A stretch of DNA of 64,000 nucleotides from Flavobacterium sp. UBA7663 (GCF_002483315.1 NZ_DLHR01000024.1:100959-164958), one strand, 5' to 3'. Positions 50,971 to 57,584 are shown, numbered from the stretch's first letter. Numbers and translations are program-made. The notes: generated by a model not told the origin, from the sequence alone.

Positions 50971-51528
50971 ATGGAAAAATTAATTTCAAAAAAATTATTA
51001 ACTTCGATTGGATTTAATGATGACTTTAAATCTACACGATTGCTTAATGAAGCAAAGACCACACTTAATAGTCGAAAAAAATTCAGCTATGAAACCTCCA
51101 TTTTTTTATCTCACAAGCATAGTGATACTGAAATAATAAAGCAAGTTATTACCCTTTTAAATGAACTGGGAGTTTCTGTATATGTAGATTGGCAAGATTA
51201 CGAAATACCAAAGACTACGGATGGCTCTACTGCTACAAGAATAAAAAATAAAATTATTGAAAATGATAAATTTATACTTTTGGCTACTGAAGATGCTATT
51301 AATTCAAAATGGTGTAATTGGGAATTAGGTTTTGGAGATGCTAGCAAGTTTCCAAAAAATATAGCAGTTATGCCAATTACGAATAATGAGGATAGTATTT
51401 TTTCTGGAAGTGAATATTTACAAATATATCCTGTTATCACTTCAGAATATTATTTTACTAGTGGAAGTTATTATGTAGAATACAAAGGAACTAAAATCAA
51501 ATTACAGGACTGGTTAAAACAGAAATAA
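50971..51528 (+). CDS. TIR domain protein
   Basis: The 185-residue protein is a TIR domain with an N-terminal helical segment and a C-terminal tail. Motifs are SIFLSHKHSD at residues 43-52, VYVDWQDYEI (70-79) and SKWCNWELG (112-120), with the putative NAD-hydrolase catalytic Glu 118. In bacteria TIR domains make or cleave NAD-derived molecules in antiviral defence (for example Thoeris and CBASS effectors). It is the first of three tightly linked genes (gaps of 2 and 3 bases) in one cassette-like unit, which suggests a single functional system. Confidence 0.9.
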   Translation: MEKLISKKLLTSIGFNDDFKSTRLLNEAKTTLNSRKKFSYETSIFLSHKHSDTEIIKQVITLLNELGVSVYVDWQDYEIPKTTDGSTATRIKNKIIENDKFILLATEDAINSKWCNWELGFGDASKFPKNIAVMPITNNEDSIFSGSEYLQIYPVITSEYYFTSGSYYVEYKGTKIKLQDWLKQK

Positions 51529-51530
51529 CT

Positions 51531-52751
51531 ATGAAGAAAAAAATATGTTTCGTAATAATGGGGTTTGGAAAAAAAACTGACCCTTCTACTGGAAAAACTT
51601 TTGACTTGGATAAGACTTATAAAAACATTATCCAACCTGCAGTTTTATTGTCAGAATATGAATGCGTTAGAGCAGATGAAATTCAAGATAGTGGTATAAT
51701 AGACAAAAGTATGTATGCTTTATTAATACAATCAGATTTAGTTATTGCTGACATTTCAACATATAATCCAAATGCTATTTATGAATTAGGTATTAGACAT
51801 GCTGTAAAACCTTTTTCAACAATTGTAATAAAAGAAGAAGAAGGAAAATTACCTTTTGATTTAGATCATACCAGGACTTTTAAATATTCTCATTTGGGAG
51901 AAGATATAGGAACTGATGAAGCTAAACGTTGTGTTAAAGATTTAAGCGACCTAATTAATGTCGTCTCTAAAAATCAGAATACCGATAGTCCTTTATATGA
52001 ATACTTTAGTGCTATTCAACCACCAAAATTATCAGATGAAGAATTTAATGCAATCATTACAGAACTTGCAGACAAAGAAAAACATATATTCGCAATAGTT
52101 GAAAATGCTAAAAAATTAATGTCCGAAAATGATTTTATTAATGCATATAAATATTGGGATAAAGCAAGTAAAATTATTGAAAGTGAAACTTTTTTTATAC
52201 AACAAAAAGCATTATGCCGCTATAAATCGAAAGAACCTTCTGAACAGATGTCACTATCAGATGCATTAAATATTATTGAAGATTTATTACCTTCAAATGA
52301 CCCAGAAACATTAGGAATAACAGGGTCTATCTACAAAAGACTTTATTTAATCAACAAGGATATTGAATTTCTCAACAGAGCAATTGATAATTATGGTAAA
52401 GGCTGGAAAATAAGCGAAAACTATTATACAGGTGAGAATTATGCATTTTGTTTAAATATGAAATCATCAATTATTGATGATGCTAAAGAAAAAATTTACT
52501 GTGAGATAGAAGCTCAAAAAACAAGAGAAAACATAGTAAAAAACTTAGAAGAAATAATAATTGATGATAATTTTGAAAATAGAATAGATTTAAAATGGAT
52601 ATATGCTAGTTTAGCAAATTGTTATTATATATTAAATCGTAAAAGTGAAGTTAAAGACATTGAAGAAAAATTCTATGAAGTTGCTTTAGATTGGGAAAAA
52701 GAAACATATAAGTCAAGTAAAAATCAAATAAAACAAATATTAAACCTATAA
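51531..52751 (+). CDS. Deoxyribosyltransferase-like (nucleotide-sensing) domain plus TPR-type repeats
   Basis: The 406-residue protein has an N-terminal domain (about residues 1-130) with CFVIMGFGKKTD, FDLDKTYKNIIQPAV, RADEI, ADISTYNPNAIYELGIRHA (Glu 85) and LPFDLDHTRTFKYSHLGED. This matches the nucleoside 2-deoxyribosyltransferase-like/DRHyd branch, followed by a tetratricopeptide region (about residues 180-400). Annotators call similar proteins TRAFs-binding domain-containing, because the TPR region is shared with animal ASK kinases. As far as I recall, comparative work places such proteins with TIR genes in predicted conflict systems. It could be a sensor or effector for a TIR-made nucleotide. 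Confidence 0.85.
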   Translation: MKKKICFVIMGFGKKTDPSTGKTFDLDKTYKNIIQPAVLLSEYECVRADEIQDSGIIDKSMYALLIQSDLVIADISTYNPNAIYELGIRHAVKPFSTIVIKEEEGKLPFDLDHTRTFKYSHLGEDIGTDEAKRCVKDLSDLINVVSKNQNTDSPLYEYFSAIQPPKLSDEEFNAIITELADKEKHIFAIVENAKKLMSENDFINAYKYWDKASKIIESETFFIQQKALCRYKSKEPSEQMSLSDALNIIEDLLPSNDPETLGITGSIYKRLYLINKDIEFLNRAIDNYGKGWKISENYYTGENYAFCLNMKSSIIDDAKEKIYCEIEAQKTRENIVKNLEEIIIDDNFENRIDLKWIYASLANCYYILNRKSEVKDIEEKFYEVALDWEKETYKSSKNQIKQILNL

Positions 52752-52754
52752 ACT

Positions 52755-53159
52755 ATGGCAAAAGATTATAAAATTTTTATCAGTCATTCATGGAAATATC
52801 CTGAAGATTTGAAAAACTTGCAAAACCTACTCAATCAACGAGGATACTTTAATGTAGAATTTAAAGAAGCAAGTCAAGAACAACCTATAAATTCTTTAAG
52901 TGCTGCATATATTAAAGCTGTTTTAAAGAAAAAAATATTAGACTCTGATGTAGTTTTAGCAATATCTGGAATTTATGCTTCTCATTCAGAATGGATTGAA
53001 TGGGAAATATTAACTTCTCATAGTAATAACATACCAATAATTGGTGTTGCTCCTTGGGGACAAGAACGAATTTCAACTACTGTAACAAAATATTCTGTCA
53101 CTGATGTTCGGTGGAATACAGAAAGTATTGTACAAGCTATTAGAACATATGCCAAATAA
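52755..53159 (+). CDS. TIR-like (MTH538/ThsB-type) protein
   Basis: The 134-residue protein has a TIR-like fold of the MTH538 or ThsB type: YKIFISHSWKYPEDLKNLQNLL, an inserted loop, DSDVVLAISGIYASHSEWIEWEI with a candidate catalytic Glu at about 84, and SNNIPIIGVAPWGQERISTTVTKYSVTDVRWNTESIVQAI. ThsB in Thoeris senses infection and makes a cyclic ADP-ribose isomer from NAD. Pairing with an extra TIR gene and a DRHyd-TPR gene differs from canonical Thoeris, which uses ThsA. It is the last gene of the three-gene unit. Confidence 0.87.
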   Translation: MAKDYKIFISHSWKYPEDLKNLQNLLNQRGYFNVEFKEASQEQPINSLSAAYIKAVLKKKILDSDVVLAISGIYASHSEWIEWEILTSHSNNIPIIGVAPWGQERISTTVTKYSVTDVRWNTESIVQAIRTYAK

Positions 53160-53162
53160 ACC

Positions 53163-53208
53163 TTCTGCTAACACAGGTTTTACGCTATTGCTTGTTTTGT
53201 GCTTTAGT
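53163..53208 (+). repeat. Truncated attC-like site after cassette 2
   Basis: TTCTGCTAAC (53163-53172) complements the cassette 2 start TTAGCAGAA at 50937-50945. It continues with the left arm CACAGGTTTTACGCTATTGC, which matches AGCGGTTTTGCGCTATTGC at site 3 (56368-56386) closely. No right arm follows; the sequence changes to unrelated AT-rich DNA and a terminator. Confidence 0.6.
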
Positions 53209-53261
53209 TTATAATTTATTTTACATTTAAAATCAATCTAAACCTCAAACTATAAAATCAT

Positions 53262-53286
53262 AAACTCCCGCCCAACGGGAGTTTTT
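53262..53286 (+). terminator. Rho-independent terminator
   Basis: AAACTCCCG and CGGGAGTTT pair around CCCAA, followed by TT. It lies after the truncated attC-like site and upstream of the DUF2975 gene. Confidence 0.75.
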
Positions 53287-53339
53287 CATTCCCAAAACCC
53301 AGCAAACACAACTACTTTTAAATATTTATCTAAAATAAC

Positions 53340-53373
53340 TAAATTTTTATTGTTTTTCAATAAATTTTTATTG
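53340..53373. repeat. Direct repeat TAAATTTTTATTG upstream of the DUF2975-HTH pair
   Basis: TAAATTTTTATTG occurs at 53340-53352 and 53361-53373, 21 bases apart, i.e. on the same face of the helix. It lies 33-66 bases upstream of the DUF2975 start and could be a binding site for the HTH protein at 53946, but this is speculation. Confidence 0.4.
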
Positions 53374-53405
53374 ACATTTGCAATGTAATTTTAAACTTTG
53401 TAGTT

Positions 53406-53942
53406 ATGTCAAAAACAAACAACTTCGTATTTTGGGGCTTATATGTTATAGCTTGGCTAATTTTTGTGGGCTTGTCTATTGAAGCTGGAGGCTTAATTGT
53501 CAATTTCTTTTTCAGTCTTTATAATCCTGAAATCATTGAAAATCTGTATCAAAAGTTAGACTTAATGGCTATGTATAACGACAGTAAATTAGCTTTTTAT
53601 GGTGTTTATAGCTTTATACTTATCATTTCCATTTTAAAAGCGGTACTATTTTATGCCGTAATTCATCTCATGCACAAAATGGATTTGTCTAAACCGTTCA
53701 ACACTTTTGTGGCAAAACAAATTTTACATATTAGTTATTATACCCTTTCCATTGGAGTATTAAGTCACATTGCCAGACAAATCGTTAAAAGTTTAACGCA
53801 TCACGGTTTTGTTCCCGAAAACTTAAACCAATTTTGGGCAGACAGTGGCGCTTTTATTTTAATGGGAGGTGTTATCTACATTATCGCGATTATCTTTAAA
53901 AAAGGAATCGATATTCAAAACGAAAACGACTTAACCGTATAA
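53406..53942 (+). CDS. DUF2975 membrane protein
   Basis: The 178-residue protein has four predicted membrane spans (about residues 9-35, 64-88, 112-126 and 148-165) and matches DUF2975, a membrane family usually encoded next to a small HTH regulator. The pair is found across Bacteroidota and Firmicutes with unknown role. Here the HTH gene follows after three bases. Both sit between the two cassette groups and outside any attC-like unit, so they are likely chromosomal backbone genes. Confidence 0.85.
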   Translation: MSKTNNFVFWGLYVIAWLIFVGLSIEAGGLIVNFFFSLYNPEIIENLYQKLDLMAMYNDSKLAFYGVYSFILIISILKAVLFYAVIHLMHKMDLSKPFNTFVAKQILHISYYTLSIGVLSHIARQIVKSLTHHGFVPENLNQFWADSGAFILMGGVIYIIAIIFKKGIDIQNENDLTV

Positions 53943-53945
53943 CGT

Positions 53946-54152
53946 ATGGCAATAGTAGTAAACTTAGATGTGATGATGGCAAAACGCAAAATGTCGCTCA
54001 ACGAACTTTCGGAAAAAGTAGACATTACCTTAGCCAATTTGTCCATTTTAAAAACAGGAAAGGCAAAAGCGGTACGTTTTAGTACACTTGAGGCCATTTG
54101 TAAAGTCTTAGATTGTCAGCCAGGCGATATTTTAGAATTTGTGGAAGATTAG
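53946..54152 (+). CDS. Small HTH transcriptional regulator (Xre/YozG type)
   Basis: The 68-residue protein is a single Cro/CI-type HTH: VNLDVMMAKRKMSLNELSEKVDITLANLSILKTGKAKAVRFSTLEAICKVLDCQPGDILEFVED. It matches the short YozG-like regulators that accompany DUF2975 proteins. It presumably binds upstream of its own operon; the direct repeat at 53340-53373 is a candidate site. Confidence 0.9.
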   Translation: MAIVVNLDVMMAKRKMSLNELSEKVDITLANLSILKTGKAKAVRFSTLEAICKVLDCQPGDILEFVED

Positions 54153-54239
54153 ATTTAGGACTTTTTTAACGCAATTGAATTTGTAAAACTGAAAGAATAT
54201 TCGTAAGTTTAGGTATTATTAATTTAATCCCTTAACGCT

Positions 54240-54554
54240 ATGTTAGTTCAAATTCACACCGACAAAAACATTGAAGGCGGAAGCCGTTTTACAGAATATT
54301 TTACAACCGAAATTAAAAATGAATTAGCACGATTTGACGAAATTGTAACCCGAGTGGAAGTTCATATTACCGATGAAAACGGAAATAAATCAACTCCAAA
54401 CGACAAAAAATGTGTCATTGAAGCCAAAGTAGAAAAAAAACAACCCATTGCCGTTACCGCTAATGCCGACAGCCCAGAAAAAGCCTTTTTTGAAGCATTA
54501 GAAAAAATGCAACGTGTTTTAGACACGACGGTAGAAAAAATAAAAGAACATTAA
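54240..54554 (+). CDS. hpf: Ribosome hibernation promoting factor / sigma 54 modulation family
   Basis: The 104-residue protein matches the HPF/RaiA family, which binds idle ribosomes: MLVQIHTDKNIEGGSRFTEYFTTEIKNELARFDEIVTRVEVHITDENGNKSTPNDKKCVIEAKVEKKQPIAVTANADSPEKAFFEALEKMQRVLDTTVEKIKEH. It is the short form, slightly over 100 residues. It has its own terminator and precedes the second cassette group. Confidence 0.88.
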   Translation: MLVQIHTDKNIEGGSRFTEYFTTEIKNELARFDEIVTRVEVHITDENGNKSTPNDKKCVIEAKVEKKQPIAVTANADSPEKAFFEALEKMQRVLDTTVEKIKEH

Positions 54555-54561
54555 AATAAGG

Positions 54562-54592
54562 AATCCCGAGTTTAGGCTCGGGATTTTTTTTG
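54562..54592 (+). terminator. Terminator after hpf
   Basis: AATCCCGAG and CTCGGGATT pair around TTTAGG, followed by six T. Confidence 0.85.
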
Positions 54593-54648
54593 TTTATAAA
54601 TTAGTGGTTTAACTAATGAGTGTTTACTATTTTGTAAGAATTTTTTAT

Positions 54649-54656
54649 TATATTTG
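54649..54656 (+). promoter_or_regulatory. -7 box upstream of cassette group 2
   Basis: TATATTTG fits TAnnTTTG and lies about 80 bases upstream of the first unit of cassette group 2 (54736). A TTTG at 54631-54634 is spaced only 14 bases away, so the -33 element is uncertain. It would read into the promoterless units. Confidence 0.45.
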
Positions 54657-54673
54657 AGTAATAAAATAATGTA

Positions 54674-54745
54674 AAACTTTCGACAATCTTGCCAATAAGG
54701 CATGATACTAGTCCGAAAGTTTCGCATATAAACGAGTTGTGTAAC
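54674..54745 (+). repeat. Hairpin and R'-like start of cassette 3
   Basis: AAACTTTCG (54674-54682) and CGAAAGTTT (54714-54722) form a perfect nine-base stem around a 31-base middle containing TTGCC-AATAA-GGCAT. The unit start GTTGTGTAAC (54736-54745) follows; it is the exact complement of GTTACACAAC at 55234-55243. It resembles the right half of an attC or an attI-like site. Confidence 0.5.
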
Positions 54746-54756
54746 ATTTTAGTCTG

Positions 54757-55227
54757 ATGAATAATTTAAAGATATTTTTACTTTTGTTACTTTACAATAC
54801 TTGTTTTTCACAAGTAATAAATCCTGCGATAAAAACGATTGACACTTCGAAAGTTGCAATACTACCATTTGAAAAGAATTCAAAAACTTATTTTAAAAAT
54901 TGTACCGAAAGTAAATTATCTATAGATGAATTACTTTACGCTGAAAACGAACTGGTAAAAAAGGTTAATAAATACAATAAAAGAGAAAAAAGAAACCCAA
55001 CAATACACTTTGGAACAGATTATATAGATCTTGAAAAATATCATAGACAATATTTAGTGTATATAAACAAAAATGGACAAAAAGAAGTTTATGTCAATTG
55101 TTTTTGCGAAGAACCAGCCGAAAATTGGAGAGATTATCTAGCAGATGTTGATGACGGTGGAAACTGTTTTTTACAATTAAAAATTAATTTAACAAAAAAG
55201 AAAGTCGGACAACTTGAAACGAATTGA
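54757..55227 (+). CDS. Exported protein of unknown function (cassette 3)
   Basis: The 156-residue protein begins with a signal peptide (MNNLKIFLLLLLYNTCFS, ending near SQV). The mature part has a NPTIHFGTDYIDLEKYHRQYLVYINKNGQKEVYVNCFCEEPAENWRDYLADVDDGGNCFLQLKINLTKKK segment with three Cys, and I recognise no family. It is the only gene of its unit, which starts 21 bases before the ATG with GTTGTGTAAC and ends seven bases after the stop with the complementary repeat. Confidence 0.7.
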   Translation: MNNLKIFLLLLLYNTCFSQVINPAIKTIDTSKVAILPFEKNSKTYFKNCTESKLSIDELLYAENELVKKVNKYNKREKRNPTIHFGTDYIDLEKYHRQYLVYINKNGQKEVYVNCFCEEPAENWRDYLADVDDGGNCFLQLKINLTKKKVGQLETN

Positions 55228-55233
55228 AAAAAC

Positions 55234-55376
55234 GTTACACAACAGCGGTTTGCTTCAATGGCTACTTCCGGATTTTCCTACGGAAAATCCGCTGCTGAAT
55301 GGAATGTTTTATTATATTTGTGATGGCTTGGTGCTGGTTCAACGCCACTGAGAGCAAGCCGCGAAACGTTAGCAGC
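55234..55376 (+). repeat. attC-like site 2 between cassettes 3 and 4
   Basis: R'' is GTTACACAAC (55234-55243). The left arm AGCGGTTTGC faces the right arm GCAAGCCGC. The right end GCCGCGAAACGTTAGCAGC closes with GTTAGCAGC (55368-55376), start of cassette 4. A perfect inner hairpin CGGATTTTCC/GGAAAATCCG with loop TAC lies at 55269-55291. Length about 140 bases. Confidence 0.68.
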
Positions 55377-55390
55377 AATAACCTTAAAAT

Positions 55391-56353
55391 ATGTCTTACA
55401 ATACACCACAAGAATTTGTAAAAGATCTCCAAGATTATTTAAGAAACTCTCCTCAAATCAAAACGAAGAAACATGATGAGTTTACTAAGTTAAATGATCT
55501 TGAACACAAGAAAATTGATGCTTTAAAAAATCTTTCAAAAGAAGAACTTATCGAAAGTAACATGTTAATTGACATGCTAGTTAAAAAAGTTTATGATGTA
55601 TTAGACCCTGAAGAATTAGAGAAAGCGCAAAGCTCAATAGCATTTGGAAAAGTGGTAAACACTTATTGTAACGCCTTATGCGTTAGAAGCCCTGATGGAA
55701 AATATGCGGTACTAATTTATGAAGGACTAATGATGTTGCTTCATAAATTTGGAAAACTGATGTTCGCAGCGCAAAATCCTAAAAGTGTATTAACATGTAG
55801 TCGCGGTAAAACTAAACTTTTGAAGAAAAAGCACTACCTAAATTTTGCAACAGAGTTAATTGAAACCTATAAAGAACATGGAACAGCTGCTGGGGCAATG
55901 GTTAAATTGAATCCAGAAGCTTCTTCAATTCATGCTGTAAATTTGGATTTAAAAGAACTCTTTGTTTTATGCCATGAATTAGGCCATTTTTTCAATGGAG
56001 ATCTTGAAAACGCTAACAACTTTTACCATTTAAATGACTATAATTGGGATGTCTTTAATGACAATAAAGATCATGAAATGGAATTTCGAGCTGACTTAAC
56101 TGGCTTTGCAATATTTGAGAAAGCAGCGCTCAAAAGATATAAGGGGATTCCTAGAAACTCTCTAATTACTCCGGTAATGCAATTATTTGACATTCTTGCT
56201 CGAATATCAGAAGGAAGTTCTCAATCTCATCCACACCCTATTGATAGAATGGCAAATATAATTCGTCATCATTATAGTGAAGAAATGGCAAATGAATATT
56301 TAAAAATGTTTACTTCAGACGATAGTCCGAATAATTTTTTAGATTTACTTTAG
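55391..56353 (+). CDS. HExxH metallopeptidase-like protein (cassette 4)
   Basis: The 320-residue protein has a zinc-peptidase motif HELGHF (His 195, Glu 196, His 199) and a third ligand region EFRAD (Glu 231), the HExxH + ExxAD pattern seen in ImmA/IrrE and M48-like peptidases. No signal peptide or membrane span was seen, so it is probably cytoplasmic. The N-terminal third (about residues 1-85) is helical. It may cleave a regulator or act as a toxin or immune sensor, but no partner is in the unit, which starts only 23 bases before the ATG. Confidence 0.8.
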   Translation: MSYNTPQEFVKDLQDYLRNSPQIKTKKHDEFTKLNDLEHKKIDALKNLSKEELIESNMLIDMLVKKVYDVLDPEELEKAQSSIAFGKVVNTYCNALCVRSPDGKYAVLIYEGLMMLLHKFGKLMFAAQNPKSVLTCSRGKTKLLKKKHYLNFATELIETYKEHGTAAGAMVKLNPEASSIHAVNLDLKELFVLCHELGHFFNGDLENANNFYHLNDYNWDVFNDNKDHEMEFRADLTGFAIFEKAALKRYKGIPRNSLITPVMQLFDILARISEGSSQSHPHPIDRMANIIRHHYSEEMANEYLKMFTSDDSPNNFLDLL

Positions 56354-56358
56354 TTACT

Positions 56359-56496
56359 GCTGCTAACAGCGGTTTTGCGCTATTGCTGGTTTTTCTTGTG
56401 TTGCGCTTATTTCTTAACGAAAAAATTTTAACTTGGCAGACAGTACGGGGTTCGCTGGCATCAAAACTGACGCAAAGCCGCGAAACGTTAAGTGAC
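56359..56496 (+). repeat. attC-like site 3 between cassettes 4 and 5
   Basis: R'' GCTGCTAAC (56359-56367) complements cassette 4's start GTTAGCAGC; extended TTACTGCTGCTAAC matches 13 of 14. The left arm AGCGGTTTTGCG faces CGCAAAGCCGC. The right end AAAGCCGCGAAACGTTA is identical in core to site 2. It closes with GTTAAGTGAC (56487-56496), which fits the integron R' consensus GTTRRRY. Length about 135 bases. Confidence 0.7.
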
Positions 56497-56525
56497 AAAT
56501 TATAAAAACACAATGTTTATAAAAA

Positions 56526-57578
56526 ATGAAATATAAAATTGAAGATATCTCTTTTGAAAAAATCTCTCCAAAAGCATTTGAAAATCTATGCTATGATTTA
56601 CTTGTGAATTATAATTTTCATAATCTTATTTGGCGTGATGGTGGCGGTGATAATGGACGAGATATTGAAGCAAATTCAAATTATTCAAACCCTTTTACCA
56701 AAATTGAGCAAAAATGGTTTTTTGAGTGTAAACACTATTCAGCTGGCGTTCCGCCTGCAGATTTAAATTCAAAAATTGCTTGGGCTGATGCTGAACAACC
56801 TAATTTCCTAGTTTTTTTCATAAGCTCTTACATAACAACAGCTGCAAGAACTTGGTTAGAAAAAATATCACCTCAAAAAAATTATAAAATAATATTAATA
56901 GAAGGCCCAGAATTGAAAAATAGAATTGTTCAATATTCAGATTTAGTCGAACGCTATTTTTCTGAAAATCACTATGAAAAATTATTTAAGGACATTAAAG
57001 ATTATAAAGTAAAATTTAATATAAATCCAAGCTACGAAGTCTTAAAGGAAATAATTGAAAATATTGATTTGGATAAATTAGACATAGAAGATTTTGGTTT
57101 TATAATCTTTAATTTTTATGATCAGTATAAAGCTTTTGAGGCTAGAAATGATCATTATGGTGATTTTGATGGTCGAATTATAATGCGAGTTTTAGCTTAT
57201 TTAAAAAAAATTACAATAAATGATAAACTTACATCATTTGAAGAGTACAAAGAAAATTATAATGAACTTGGTGGAGCAGGATTTTTAGATGAAATGTATT
57301 GGCTTGATGATGAAGAATATGAAGAAGAAATGGAAAATTACGATTTTCAATATTATGATTTACATCTAAATCACAAAAAAGATCAAGAATTTTGGAATGT
57401 CGGTAAATATGTTTTTGTAATATTTGAAGACTCAGCATTTGAAATATTTAAAGACAAGGAAACGGAAATAAGAGTCCTAAAAGAATTTAATCCCGAAAAG
57501 CTTACTAACATATCTTTAAATCTACCTAATAATATTGTTGAAAATTATAAAAAGTATAAAGAGAAATTCGCCTCATAA
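56526..57578 (+). CDS. Mrr-like PD-(D/E)xK nuclease domain protein (cassette 5)
   Basis: The 350-residue protein has an N-terminal restriction endonuclease-like domain: ISPKAFENLCYDLLVNYNF, GGGDNGRDIEA (Asp 46) and WFFECKHYSAGVPPADL (Glu 67-x-Lys 69), the PD-(D/E)xK core of the Mrr family. A continuation KIAWADAEQPNFLVFFISSYITTAARTWLE follows. The C-terminal half (about residues 175-350) is acidic, Tyr-rich (WLDDEEYEEEMENYDFQYYDL) and unassigned. It may be a modification-dependent or phage-triggered nuclease. It is in a unit that begins 39 bases upstream and lacks a normal attC end. Confidence 0.84.
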   Translation: MKYKIEDISFEKISPKAFENLCYDLLVNYNFHNLIWRDGGGDNGRDIEANSNYSNPFTKIEQKWFFECKHYSAGVPPADLNSKIAWADAEQPNFLVFFISSYITTAARTWLEKISPQKNYKIILIEGPELKNRIVQYSDLVERYFSENHYEKLFKDIKDYKVKFNINPSYEVLKEIIENIDLDKLDIEDFGFIIFNFYDQYKAFEARNDHYGDFDGRIIMRVLAYLKKITINDKLTSFEEYKENYNELGGAGFLDEMYWLDDEEYEEEMENYDFQYYDLHLNHKKDQEFWNVGKYVFVIFEDSAFEIFKDKETEIRVLKEFNPEKLTNISLNLPNNIVENYKKYKEKFAS

Positions 57579-57584
57579 CAAAAA

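Noticed and set aside
50971..51528. TIR gene as a canonical Thoeris system
   Set aside because: No ThsA-like SIR2-SLOG or TIR-SLOG protein is encoded nearby. The middle gene has a DRHyd-TPR layout instead.
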